A stretch of DNA of 64,000 nucleotides, from NCBI GenBank assembly GCA_963969495.1, contig OZ018321.1:101681578-101745577 (forward strand). The letters run 5' to 3'. A program made the position numbers and the translations under genes. The notes below the pieces were generated by a model that was given only the letters and a program-made list of their open reading frames with translations, did not search any database and was not told the origin of the DNA. Source of the stretch: Ceratothoa steindachneri (lineage: Eukaryota; Arthropoda; Malacostraca; Isopoda; Cymothoidae). Positions 23,234 through 35,197 of the stretch are shown one piece after another (positions within the stretch are counted from its first letter, which is position 1; the number at the start of each line of letters is the position of its first letter).

Positions 23234-23447
23234 TGATGAAAAGCAACCGATAACGACGAACCAAACCGATTTTACCTCAAAACCAAAGAAGACCACAACT
23301 ACTTAGTGAAGACATTGAAGAATAATAATGAAGAAAATAGGTAAGTACGAATCACAGAACACACAAAATACGAATACTAAAAACCAAACTAAATGTCAAG
23401 TTAACCTTAAAAAAGCTAAATTAATACACGAATCCAAGGTTTGAACG

Positions 23448-23506
<59 letters not shown>

Positions 23507-23515
23507 CTTGTCTAC

Positions 23516-23603
<88 letters not shown>

Positions 23604-23780
23604 ATAATAATAAAACAAACAATGAAAGAGATTAGCCTGATCTCCAAGTACCTTTGCAAATCTTGTAACCCTAAGACTTCCTTATTCTCACCACCTTTCG
23701 CAAATCCCACTATTCTAATACACCACTATTTCTTACACTCACATACTTACCACTTCCCCAGAAAAAAAACAAATTCTCAT
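23234..23780 (+). mobile_element. LINE-C 3' UTR, expanded by (TA)n
   Basis: Hairpin GGTTTGAACGCC at 23438-23449 sits immediately before two (TA)n tracts (23450-23502 and 23515-23598). The tract appears to have grown from the TTATAT that follows this hairpin in LINE-D. A decayed GCCTGATCTCCAAG at 23635 matches the second hairpin of the other LINEs, followed by a pyrimidine-rich end. Confidence 0.65.
23450..23598. repeat. (TA)n microsatellite, two blocks
   Basis: Two TA tracts separated by TACATACTTGTCTACA. Reading frames of alternating Ile-Tyr over this region are artefacts. Confidence 0.95.
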
Positions 23781-24350
23781 TCCTCTCGTGAAGACTGTGT
23801 TAGTGCCTTAATTTTTATCGCAATGAGATTTGTACGTTATTACCGCGCGTTTGGTAAATCCTTTTGTTTAAGCTGGGGCAGTGCTCTTAAGAAATTCATT
23901 TACGATTGTTTTTGCAATTAAAATTGTGAAATTTTTTACTTCCTCCTGTGCGCCCCTGGTAAGGAGTGAGCTTGTTTTCCCCCTCCCCTTTCCAGCTCTT
24001 CATCGAGTCTCCTTAGTCGGGGAACAACCTGCGGGCATTCGAAAAGCGCCCTACACGGAAAGTAAAGTGCCATTTGAAAAGCTATATTTTAGGCGGGACT
24101 GGGATATATTTCTTTGAAACTCTCTTTTCTCTAAAACCTGGTTATAAAGTCTCTCTTAAACAATACACACAGATATACACACACACAATTACTCCGTGGG
24201 GAATTTCCGTTGAAATATATTTTTTACAATCCTCCCATATGAGGATATAGAAGGATAAATGAGGGATAACGGAGGATACCGCTGAAGACCTTCTCCAATG
24301 GCACCAAGCTTAACCGGGGAAGAGTTTTCAAAAAAATTTATGGGGATTTA
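23781..24350. other. Unassigned spacer between LINE-C and LINE-D
   Basis: Probably the 5' UTR of LINE-D. A short CA/AC-rich patch occurs near 24165-24190. No coding block recognised. Confidence 0.35.
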
Positions 24351-25830
24351 AGAATTTTGCTCGTGAGAGTAATCGATACTCATAATGAATACGCGGCTGT
24401 TTGCTCAAAGGAGAGTGATTGCGAAGCAATCACCTCTTCTAAAACAACAGAATGCCTAAAGACACTTAACCTAAAACCACACACACCACCGCAAATCAAG
24501 ACACACAGAAGCATTTTCTTTCGCTGCCTCGATCCATGGGTTGGGGGCACACCATTGGAGAGATTCATGCAGAGGTGGAAAAAACACACCTGGGCGAAGG
24601 TAGCTGAAATTATAAAATTTAAAGAGTACACACACGTATTCAAATAGTATTTTGTAATACGGCTATAGCGGTTAAGGCTACGGAGGGAGGTATGCTCTCC
24701 TTTAACGTCCGTGTCTGCCCTGAACAGATCGAACGTGAGGAGTTTATCGACCTTCAGATGTGTTTAAAGTGCTATAAGTATGAGGAGCATAGCACGGCCA
24801 CCTGCGCCAGGGAGAACGTTCTTTTGTATTTTATTTGCTCGTCAGATGCACATTCTTGAAGAAGCTGTAATAGCACTTCTATGAAGCGCCTGAACCTTGC
24901 AGGAAAACATAAGCCACTCTCCATAGTTTGCCCGATCGAAAAAGAACTTTTGAACATAAAAGCTAGTCAAAAGAAACAGAAAGAGAAAAACAAGGTGAAC
25001 AGTAGCTACGCCATGGTTGCTAAAGCTGCTGTTGCTGAGTCTCAGAGAAATCCAACATACCTCCACGTCGAGAACGAGAACTCGACAAAAATATGTGTTA
25101 CATTTATTATGCTCACATCGCAAATCTCTCCTCCGCGTGGTACTTTGCGGATGAACTAAATAGGATATGGAGAAAATGTGGTTTCCCCCAAACCCACAGT
25201 CAGAGGAGATTCTTAAGTTTACTCTCAAACCCAAGTGCGAGACTAATTGCCGGAAGCTCCCTATCCCCAGCAGCGCCCCAGCTCTCTTCAGGGATCCTAG
25301 GATTCAGGCTCAGGCAGCAAAGGAGGCAAAAGCACGCACTGAAAAGCAGAAAAACACACAAACTACACAACAAACAAACTCAATCACACACACAGAAGGA
25401 TAATGAGGTTACGATGACTGAGACAGTGAAACCTGAGGGGGGGGGGAGCACGCTCGCCCCGCTTACGAAAAACCTCACAGCCTCAGAGACGTGTGAGATC
25501 GTCCTCTTCTTGTAAGATGGAATCTAGGCACGCTTACCATTCGAGAAAAATTAGCTTGAAGGTATTCGCTGCCGAAAGGTCTCCGTTCTCCCAGGAGATG
25601 GATGTCCTTGATGTATCAGAAGGAGTAATATCCGGAAGATACAAATGGGAATTCACCTCGGACGACTGCAGCGAAAAACAAGTAGAAGAGGCTTTACTCC
25701 AAGGCTTAATTAAACTGGCACCCGAAACCTTTATTATTCTAACGGACGGCGAATACAGAAATAAACGAACAGGAAAAACAATCGCACCACAAAACACTCC
25801 ACAAGAACCTAAGCTCGTAAGAGAATAAGT
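24351..25830 (+). pseudogene. LINE-D ORF1 (zinc knuckle protein)
   Basis: Reads AKVAEIIKFKEYTHVFK near 24595 (same block in LINE-A and LINE-E), then SFNVRVCPEQI and zinc knuckle CLKCYKYEEHSTATC near 24758-24803, then a Lys/Glu-rich stretch (SQKKQKEKNKVNSSYAM). The downstream frame 25493-25828 is a further ORF1 segment. Several frame changes and stops. It is the longest ORF1 in the array and shows the likely layout: N-terminal domain, VFK block, CCHC knuckle, charged tail. Confidence 0.65.
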
Positions 25831-25877
25831 TGAAAAAACAACATGACCACACACATGAATCTTCAGTGAACAAAACA

Positions 25878-28556
25878 ATGGAGACATTAAAAATATTACA
25901 TTTTAACTAAGACGATGGATGAACAAAAAAATAATATACGGTAACGTAATACGGCAATGTAACCCAGACGTTATATTTATCTCATAACATGGGATGAATG
26001 ACACGGACAGAATAAAATTTTCCCTTACGAAGTCTTAACCAAAAATCACAGCGGAGAACGTTTCGACGGATGTGCGATAGGTGTAAAAAGAGGTCTTGAC
26101 TTCAGATCAATAAGTGGACTCGATGAGTCATACCTCGCTGTTGAGGTCCGTACGGCAGTGGGCTTCCTCATCCTGGTGAAGGGGTACCAACTTCTAAGGA
26201 GAGGGTACTTCCCTTTTCACAACTTCCTGCAATTTTTCGTAACAGCAGAACCTTTCTTTTTGCCGGTGACCTCAATGCGAGGAGTGCTACATCAGATTAC
26301 ACTTCGACCAGCCCAGCAGGCAAGAATCTTGAGACACTTATTGAAAGGCAATTTATGACAAGAATTAGACCAAACTTCACCACATACATTACACACAGAG
26401 CATCCACAAAACCAGACATAGTGCTCACTAGCACTATGTTCCCATGCAAATACTTCATTAAACCGGGCCCTCCTATCCTTAGCGACCACCAGGCTATCCT
26501 TATTAAAATCTCAACATCCCCCATTCAAGTTCCTATCCCAGAACGCAAGTGCTACGCTAGAGCCAACTGGGATACTTATAAACTACTTCTCGACAATTAC
26601 AACCCTGACCCCTTAATTAATGCCACTCTAGAAGAGATTGACGAAGAGTTAGATAGAATAAAGGATAATTTATTAAAAGTCGATAAGGAAGCCATTCCCC
26701 GAGTTAAATATAAAACTCTTCCTGCCCCTTCTTGGACCCCTAGAATGAAATCCCTTGCGAGGGAATTCGAGGAACAGATCAATGAAGTAAACCTCACTGG
26801 CCACAACATCACTACGAACAGACGAACATGATAGATACGCGACGAATTAATGACTCTTATTAGGGACTAACAGAATTTACTTTGGGACAATTTGATAGAC
26901 GGACTGAATATAGAAAACGACTCACGTACATTCTGGCAGGCAGTAAAAAGACTAAGAGGCAAACAGACACAAGAGACCATAAAACTTACACGTGACAATA
27001 CCTAAATCACGGACGCGGAAGAAATCAAAGAGGAATTCAAACTATTCTGAGCATCTATATTTAAGATATCCCAGGAAGAGAATGATAACTTTGATTAGAC
27101 TTCGAAAACAGAATAATAAACGATTTGAACGAACAGATACACAAGACTCATCCTCACCATTATGTATCGCAGAAAATGGACACGGAGGGACTCGGCGGTA
27201 GAATTACTGCCGAAGAACTCTTGGAAACCAGAAAATCCTTTGGTCAACGAGCATCGGGGCGTACAGAACTGACAAGGGAGAAATTCATTCGAGCCCCGCC
27301 TAACATGCTTTTGGGTTCATGAATATCATGAATGCCTGCTTAAACGGGGGTTACTTCCCTGACAACTGGAAAGTAGCAAAAATGATATTTATTCCCAAAG
27401 CCGGTAAGCCATCGGACAGTCCAGTTAACTTCAGGCCTATAACTCTCTTAGAATTTGCAGGAAAGATCTTGGAGGAAAATAATCCTTACAACAACCAACA
27501 ACCTGGCTTCCGAAGGAGGCGAAGAACAGACACGGCGCTAGCCGTTATCACCGAGAAGCTGCCAAAGGTTGCCGCTGAAAGACGCTACGCAATTATTGTA
27601 CTTTATGACGTCAAAAAGGCCTTTGATAAAGTATGGAGGAGATGCCTGCAATACAAAATCTTAAAACAGGACCTCAATCCCATAATTGAAAGGATTATAT
27701 GCGACTACCTAATAGAGAGGAGGGCGTTTGTTAACATTAAAGATTTCAATGGCCCCGAGTTCGATCTCGAGGCAGGGGTGCCACAAGGCGGGTATATAAG
27801 CCCCTTGCTATACAACACATACACCATGTACCTTCCCCAACCTCTGACTGAAGGCTCGTTATACGTCTAATTTGCGGACGTTATAACAATGATCTGTACG
27901 ACACTTTATCGGAACGTGAATTACATGGCACAGAGTATGGAGATAGATATCGAAAAGATCAATTCCTTCGAGAGAAGATGGAAGATGTCTACCAATAACC
28001 AAAAGTTCCGTGTAATTCCACTATTCCAACGGATCCTCGCAGACATCTGAAGGAGGGATGGGGGGGTGCACGCATCCCATATCGCACGTAAGGCACGGTT
28101 TTCGGACTCCTTATTACGACTTGTGGATATGGGACTCATGCAGCTAAAACTACATTGAATGCACGGAGGGAATGGGGGAACTTTTCAAGTTCCTAAACCT
28201 GAGTACCTCCAACAAACTAAAGATCTATAATGCATGCATTCTATCAAAACTCCTCTATCCGCCGGGCCCTATAAACGCTATTCCCAAGAACCAAGTCCTC
28301 AAACTGTAAAGGGTCCAAAATAAGGCTGTATATATTATAACGAGAACCAGAACTAGAGAGCGGAGAAGGCAGAGTGAGCTCCATGGTGAACTGGGGATAA
28401 CCGCCATAAACGTGGAGCTACACTTGAGAGCCAGCAAGATCTGGGACAAAGTACACCGGCACCTCCCTCCCGAGTTTGTACTCGAGCACATGGACTTTGA
28501 TGACATAGAACACGCAAAACTTTTAAAGGCAGCAGACTACTCATTGACGACGACGT
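25878..28556 (+). pseudogene. LINE-D ORF2: endonuclease and reverse transcriptase
   Basis: ATG at 25878 starts ETLKILHFN, a decayed endonuclease (CNPDVIFIS, then HGMNDTDRIKF; SDHQAILIKI at about 26480 is the SDH motif). The linker 26530-26830 matches LINE-A. RT spans 27319-27900: GYFPDNWKVAKMIFIPKAGK, QPGFRRRRRTDTALAV, YDVKKAFDKVW and GVPQGGYISPLLY, then a stop at 27868 and FADVITM where FADD should be. 27900-28550 carries the RT C-terminus in mixed frames (KAVYIITRTRTRERR). Full-length in structure, dead by many lesions. Confidence 0.82.
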
Positions 28557-28990
28557 AAACCCAATGTTCACATAGATTTTCACAATACCCAACCAACACA
28601 AAGCCAAACAAAATCCCTTTTAACTAAATAAGTCAAGTGCTAATCTTCTAATTTTTATCGCAAATTTAGCGCTATTAACTCGCCACTAATATAAAAAACA
28701 ACAAAAAATAATAAGTAAACAAATAATAAAACACAACTCAAAATCAGGGTGTAAACAACCCAGATAAAACCATAAAAGTATTCACCAAAAGCAGTAGAGA
28801 TAAAAAAAACTCTCTGCTACAAAGGCTTGAATGCCTTTTATATTCCTCTCATCAGGCACCTGTCTTTCATTCTACTTTTCATTTTCGCTTTTCTCTCAAT
28901 TTCCCAATTTTCCCCTACTATTTCTCCTACTAAAACCCTCTACTACTATGTATGTCCAATTTCCAATACCTAAATAAGTAAGTAAGCCTA
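28557..28990 (+). mobile_element. LINE-D 3' UTR with perfect 6-bp hairpin and TAAG tail
   Basis: AAAGGC-TTGAAT-GCCTTT at 28821-28838 is the cleanest version of the array's first hairpin. The segment ends CCTAAATAAGTAAGTAAG (28969-28986), which looks like the short tandem 3' tail of an I-type LINE. The matching LINE-E end reads TACCTAAGCATG, so the terminus can be placed there. Confidence 0.65.
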
Positions 28991-30763
28991 CCCGCATTCA
29001 TTGATTTCGTCTTAACTATGGCAGCCACTTGGACTAGCATAATTAAGGGCTTATGTGAAAACCGGTTTGAGGACTAGCTCACAGCGGAAGAATAAGTCCG
29101 AAATTATCTCAAAAATGGGGTATACCTGCGAATTCCAGACGGAGGAGAGATTCCCATCGCCCAGGGGACCCAGCCAGAATCATAGATTGAAGTAACACCC
29201 GTCTCTATGTAGTTGGATTCAGTTATGGCACAAGTACCTTAGAGGGGGTGGCAAAACTTTTGCGTCAGTTGATTCGACCGCTACTGCATTAATTCCAGTA
29301 TAATTCACCCCTATTGAGGTTCCCACTCGAGATCTATCTCATCCATCCATCCATCACACATCATCCTGGCAGCAACCGAGCAGGGGACCAACTGGAAAAT
29401 GGACGGGGGCGTTTTTGACCATTTTTTGGACTCATTGGCCAACCTACCATAACTAACCCCTACCTCCTTTACCACCTCAAAACTAGTTTTTTCTGGTATC
29501 AGAAAAGAAGACATCACAAGAAGACTTATTAGAAAGATGTGGAATACTATGGAGACCCTGACTAAGAGGGTCCCCCTCAGGACCATACAAGGAGAAAATG
29601 TTCCGAAAAAAAGGAAACTTTGTGAAACCCTTTACCTCGAACACAAGGTGGCACTGGTGAAACTGATTGAAGTTTCATTATGCTTCATCTTCACCTGTGC
29701 AGAAACAAAACATGTGGACCGGCTCCTGTCTGAAGAAGGAACTACCACCCTGAAACGCATCGGACTCGAGGCAAAGGCACCCCAGCCCCCACAAGTGGCA
29801 GGGAACTACAGTTTGATTTGCCGCAAAGTAGAGAGTTGTGTCGGTGAAAACTCGACCGAAGATCTAAAAGAGGAGATTCAGAGGAGCAACCCGTGGGCGA
29901 AAGTCCTAGATGTAATCAAATTCCGTGAACACATCCACGTGTTCAAAATAACGTTCTCTACCACTAACATGGCCAGAAAAGCGAGGAAGGACGGGATCTT
30001 AGTTTTCAATATGAGCATCCCAGGAGAGAACATCCAACAAGATAAATTTAATAGCATTTAAATGTGCTTTGTATGCTATAAACTCAAGGATCACACACCG
30101 ACGTCATGCCTGAAAAAGAACAAACTGTGGTGCAGTGAAAGCGCCACATAGGGACACCGATCGATAAGTGCAAGAGCACTAAGAAGAAATGTCTCAGTAC
30201 TAAAGAGGAACACAAGACCATGGCCCTGAACTGCCCAAACCGCCGATATATTATTAAGAGGAAGAAAGAAGAAGAGAAGAAAGCGAAGGAGATGAACTTC
30301 GCGAAGGCCGCGAAGAAGAATGGGGAAGTAAAGACTGCACCTGCACAGGATTCTGATCTGCATTACCCACGCAAATATGGCTAATGCAGTCAAGCCTGCC
30401 TGGTGCAACCAAGTACTCAATGCACTCTTAAAAGCAAACAATCTTCCTTCACTAATCATGCCCGCAGAGCCTGAATGCTCCAAGATATTCAAGGAATCAG
30501 TCATAAGAAACAACAATGTCAAATCTTTTTTAGAGGAGATCGTCGAAGCTCCCTCATCTGGGAAATCCGAAGAGCATGATGATGAAGAAGAAAGGGCTGA
30601 AAATGAGGAGAGTTCCTCTTCTTCTGACAAAGACGAGGGCCCCTGCACCTGTACACGAGCTACGGAGAGCAGGTTTAAAACGCCAAGTCCTCCCAGAAGA
30701 AGTAAAACCCTGGGTACAGTAAAACCGCTCAGTCAGCCTCCAAGAAAAAAAGAAGAAGCATAG
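28991..30763 (+). pseudogene. LINE-E ORF1 (zinc knuckle, acidic/basic tail)
   Basis: The leading part (29015-29330) has an in-frame but stop-riddled N-terminal module shared with LINE-C. The main frame 29537-30061 reads TKRVPLRTIQGENVP, CAETKHVDRLLSEEG, KVLDVIKFREHIHVFK and IPGENIQ, and then a stop. The zinc knuckle CFVCYKLKDHTPTSC (Cx2Cx5Hx4C) follows at 30064. The tail frame 30377-30763 has an acidic, Ser-rich segment and a basic Pro-rich end. The order of domains agrees with LINE-A and LINE-D. Confidence 0.68.
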
Positions 30764-32490
30764 GTAAAAAAAATTCATATATTACGGAAAGCACTGAAGA
30801 TACTGGTAATTAATAGCCACGGCTGGACGAAGAAAAGAACTCTTTACGGAAAAGTATTCAGAGAAATTGCTGCAGACATCATCTTAATTTCGGAACACGG
30901 GATCGACACGCGTAGTGCATAAATGAAAATCTGTCATTACAATGTGTTGATCACGAATTATTCGCAGGAGCAGTTCGACGGTGCCGGTATTGCAATAAAG
31001 AAAGGGATTAAATACAAGCAAATAAGAAATCTAGAGGAATCCTACCTCGCGATTGAGGTCGAACTCAAAATAGGAAAGTTGGTTAGTGTTACCGGATATT
31101 AACCGCAAAGGAGAGACGTGTTACTAATTCACACTCTTACTGGCCTATTTGGCAGAAGAGCCCTCACTATATTAATGGGGGATCTGAACGCCAGATGCTG
31201 AAAATCCGGTTACAGGACCTTCAACGGTATAGGAAGAAGCCTGAACCTATTCCTGGAGAGAAATATTGCCCAGCGAATACTCCCCGACCTCCCCACCTTT
31301 GTCAGAGAAATAAGGGCCATTCAATTACTACATGGAACCAGCTTATCGAACAAATACACAAGACATATCCTCACCACCAGGTGGATGACAGCACAACGGA
31401 GAGGCCGAGATTACTGAAGAAGAAATACTCGGCGCGCTCCGTGCATTTCGACAAAAAGCCCCAGGACAATCGGAGCTTACAAAGTTAAACTTTGAAAAGG
31501 CACCATAGAATGTCATCGAATGGATGAGATGGATATATAACGCCTGTATGAACAAGGGATACTTTCCAGATGCATATAAAACGGCTAAGATGATTTTTTT
31601 GCCTAAGCACAGAAAGGACCCAACGCTGAAGGAGAGATACCAGCCAATTTCACTTATAGAATTTGGCGGGAAGCTTTTCGAGAACATCCTCAACCTGCAG
31701 GGAGGGGGAGTTTGCATGTCCCCCACTCTAATTGGTTTAAACCACTGATGTTCCAGTCCTTGTAACCCCCACTTGCTTCAACATTTATTTCGCCGATAAT
31801 TTCACCCAGATAATCATTTGTCCATGGAGGAATGCGCCTTGGCAAGCTCGTATGACAGCAGCAGAAATTGAAAACCTTAACACCTACGCGGTCCGGTGGA
31901 AGATCCACACGAACCAGCAAAAGTCCATAGTAGTCCCCATAAGCAGGATACTACTTTAGAATATCAGGGTGGAGGATTGAGGCTATCCCTACACCACCGA
32001 GTGCAGTGTACTCGGAATGAAGATTACTTAAACCGGGTACAAGAAGCACATCCAAGAAACAATTACCAAGGCCACTGCTGCAGTCCAAACTCTATACATG
32101 TTCAGAAATCTTCGTGAAAGCAATAAGAAAAAGATCTAAAATGCACTTGTAATATCGATGCTGCTATACCCCGCTTCCGCCCTTTTGTTTGGCTCGAAGA
32201 TACAAAAGAGGAAACTACAAGTGGTGCAGAATAAATGTATATACCTAATTACGGGTACATACAGAAGAGAAAGAATACGCTAAGAAGAGCTGCTTCGAGA
32301 GGCGGGGATAAGTCCCATTAACGTTGTAATAGAATAACAGACAAGGAATATGCAAGAACTGGTCAATCGAGAATTGAACGATGATATCGTCCAAATGATT
32401 AACCCGAACAGAAGAGGCATAAGTCGCGCCAGATTTCCAAGCACCGCTGGCCTTTTAGCTGGCGGAGCAGAAGTGCCGTTCTACGCATGA
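30764..32490 (+). pseudogene. LINE-E ORF2: endonuclease and RT with internal deletions
   Basis: The endonuclease is well readable: KILVINSHGWTKKRTLYGK, ADIILISEHGID, FDGAGIAIKKGI and ILMGDLNARC (30770-31205). At about 31325 it joins directly to a later linker block (IEQIHKTYPHHQVDD), dropping the SDH end of the endonuclease and much linker. RT block GYFPDAYKTAKMIFLPKHRK and SLIEFGGKLFENILN end near 31695, where a second deletion joins to a degraded QGGGVCMSPTL. Then YFADNFTQIIICPW near 31790 has FADN in place of FADD. Tail to 32490. Confidence 0.78.
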
Positions 32491-32835
32491 AAATAAGATT
32501 ACCTAATCATGAAACCTTACCGATTTCTATAAGCACAATACTAACATAATTAAAGTAATTTGTTACTGCAACAGCAAACACGCATAACATATCTAAGAAC
32601 ATTGAATCTTTAGAAGACAAATGTCTTGATCGTTAAATTAATATAACTATCTCAAAGACAACAAAGGAACCACAAAACAACAAAAAAATCAAAAGTGATA
32701 GGCCTGATCACCAGGCACATAGCATCCTTTTCACCCTACCACACTTCTTTCACTTCACACCACTTGTCTATTTTCAGCTATCTCTCTCATCACCCTTTTT
32801 TTATCCCCTACCCACACCTACCCACTTACATCGGT
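32491..32835 (+). mobile_element. LINE-E 3' UTR
   Basis: Perfect hairpin GCCTGATCACCAGGC at 32702-32716 and a small dyad AAGACAAATGTCTT at 32614-32627, which may replace the first hairpin of the other LINEs. A pyrimidine-rich stretch and AATTTCAAATTACCTAAG near 32838 match the LINE-D 3' end. Confidence 0.6.
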
Positions 32836-33525
32836 CAAATTTCAAATTACCTAAGCATGAAAAACAAAATGGAAATTTACCAAGCCATAGTACAATCCGT
32901 GATTATTTATTCAACCCTCGCGATGTACACGATCTTGAGAAGTAACCAATTAAGACTCCCAAAGGCCCAAAACAAAGCAATCTACTTAATAACAAACACT
33001 AGAAGAGGAGAAAGAAGTCTACGAGACCTACACATGGAGGCAAAGATAAAGCCACTTAACCGAATAATTACAAAACCAGGCAAAGGCTTCCCCACTTCCC
33101 TCTACAGGGGAGCTTGCGCTTCGCAACTAAGATTAAAATTTAAAATCTAAAAAAAGCAGCCATGGTTAAATTTGTATCAACTTTCTGAACTTCGGCAATT
33201 ATAATAATTTTAAAAGGAAACTGTAAACTAAATTTCCCCCCTTTCAAAATATCACGTTGCTAAAATATAGAGTTATAGAAGAAGTTATATAAAAGTACAT
33301 TTTTTGAACTTTACAATTTGTAATTCTTTGGATTTTAAAAATTTCACCAAATTTTGATACTTATATTTATTTGTGAACTTCATCATTTCGTTTTTTTATA
33401 TCATAAAATAATTATTAGATATATCTTTGATAAATAAATAACTCATTACCAAACTTAGATGAAATTATTATTCAAATACTCAAAAAAATCCCCTTCTCAA
33501 ATTATGGACTTAGTGATGATGAAGA
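32836..33525 (+). pseudogene. LINE-F RT C-terminus, interrupted at ~33080
   Basis: 32860-33078 reads KNKMEIYQAIVQSVIIYSTL, RLPKAQNKAIYLITNTRRGE and AKIKPLNRII, matching the C-terminal thumb of LINE-A (ILQSAIIYPTIAM). From about 33080 to 33525 the sequence is unrelated AT-rich DNA; LINE-A-like sequence resumes at 33526. So this copy is 5'-truncated and carries a ~445-base insertion or rearrangement of unknown type. Confidence 0.65.
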
Positions 33526-34183
33526 GCAAGGAAAGTCATAAAAAGACACAGAATCAGGTAGGAGTTGAATTAACCAACCAAATTGCCCAAAGATAAGGAT
33601 GGAGAACACAAATTATTCCCAAGGATAGTAGAAGGAGGGAAAGGGGGCGAAGAAGAAATATACAGCTAGAGAAAGAGAATAATACTCGACGACGATTAAG
33701 ATTAATTAAATAACCGAACATCACCAGAGAAAAGCATATAGTCAATTTTAACTAGGATAGGAATACGAAAGAATAGATAGCGAGATAGAAATCTACACCA
33801 GTTTTTAGTAAGAATAATTATTAATAATGGTTTGAACGCCTCATAAATACAAACGCAACTTAGACATTAAAAATAGATACATACAAAAACAAAAAAACAA
33901 AAAACAGCAATGCGGGACAAGCAAGCAAATACAAATTTTCTAACTTCATCACGCTAACTATAACTACCTCTAATGGAAAGAGATATGCCTGACCTCCAAG
34001 CAACTAGCATCGCTTTGCTAAACCTCAGCCTTCAACATATATTCTTTTTACTATCACATTTGCACACGGGACTCACAGTAAATACGTGGGACAGGGGGCA
34101 CGATAAAATGCAAAGTTATAGTTAGTTCTTGTGAACCTAACGTGGTTCGGATTCCACGTTAGGTTGTAGGTCTCATGAATACC
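33526..34183 (+). mobile_element. LINE-F 3' UTR, ending with repeat R3
   Basis: Nearly collinear with 10560-11280 of LINE-A: GAATTAACCAACCAAATTGC, CGACGACGATTAAGATTAAT, hairpin GGTTTGAACGCC at 33829-33840, GCCTGACCTCCAAGC at 33987-34001 and GTGGGACAGGG. It stops at 34183, where a mariner terminal repeat begins at a TA. Confidence 0.72.
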
Positions 34184-34185
34184 TA

Positions 34186-34750
34186 CGAGGGGCTGTCAAT
34201 AAGAATTGACCAACCTGACAAGATGTCTAGGCGACCTGGAAAGTTTAAACGCTTGGTCCGTCATCTTGCTTCTCCTTACACTGATATTTCTAATAGGCGA
34301 GCATCATGGCATCCTTCAGCGCTGCGTATAAAGGTTTAAGCCAGAAAGCCGTCGGGAGTATAAAGATTGCTGTCTCTATGTCTTATTTATTCCCCTGAAG
34401 TTATCACATAATGCCCTGTCCACTTTTTTGCTAGTTTTGTTGCCTCCAAACTGATGACAACCGTAGACGCAGACCTTAGGATGGAGTTTTGGAAACTTTT
34501 ATCTAATGTCTTTTTGGTGACTTAAAACTGTGAGTAACATTTTTGGCGGTGCTTCGTGCACGGTTCCTGTCCCTGTATTTAGACGACATAGTTCCTTGCC
34601 CTCTGTAAATGTTACATGGTATAGGTTTATTTATGCCATGTTGTGAAGTAATAAAGTTCTTGGAGGATGCGGTCCTCTTGAAAGATATATAACTATGATA
34701 ACATTATAGCCAAGAGCCATTCATCACTGGCAGTATGCTTGACTTTTTGA
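34186..34750 (+). mobile_element. Mariner end (terminal repeat without transposase)
   Basis: Begins after a TA with CGAGGGGCTGTCAATAAG, one mismatch in 18 from the terminal repeat of mariner-1 (45104). No transposase block and no matching right terminal repeat is seen, so this is a truncated or internally deleted relative. The right limit is arbitrary. Confidence 0.5.
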
Positions 34751-35197
34751 ATTCTTCTATTTCCTTACTATACCTACTAATTCATTTTTTTTATATCATG
34801 GGTTAATGTTTATATACGTTTTGAATTGTAGCACAAGGAGTTAAAATTTTGGTGTTGCGGTAACTAGGCCGTTTTGGTCACAACCATACTAGAAATTCAA
34901 TCCTGAACACTGAACAAATCAGGCTGAAGAAGAGTTTCTTGTAACTTCCAGTTTATATAAAAGAATAAGATCAAGACTAATATTTTTTGCAAACCTTTAT
35001 TTATATTTATTGTGCGATCAAAGATTAGCGGTACATACATTGAAAATATAAATAATATTAACTTATACAGGTATCACCCACTATATACATACATGTCCAT
35101 TAATTGCTTAATGGAAGATGAAAAATCATTGAGTAGAAGTTTTAATTTATAAATTAAAAGAGGTTCGATATGTGGGAGGGAGAATGATTGTCTTGTT
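34751..35197. other. AT-rich spacer
   Basis: No coding similarity or terminal repeats seen up to the left end of hAT-1. Confidence 0.4.

Noticed and set aside
30377..30763. Acidic/Ser-rich ORF as a host gene
   Set aside because: Same reasoning: it is the ORF1 tail of LINE-E, directly before ORF2.
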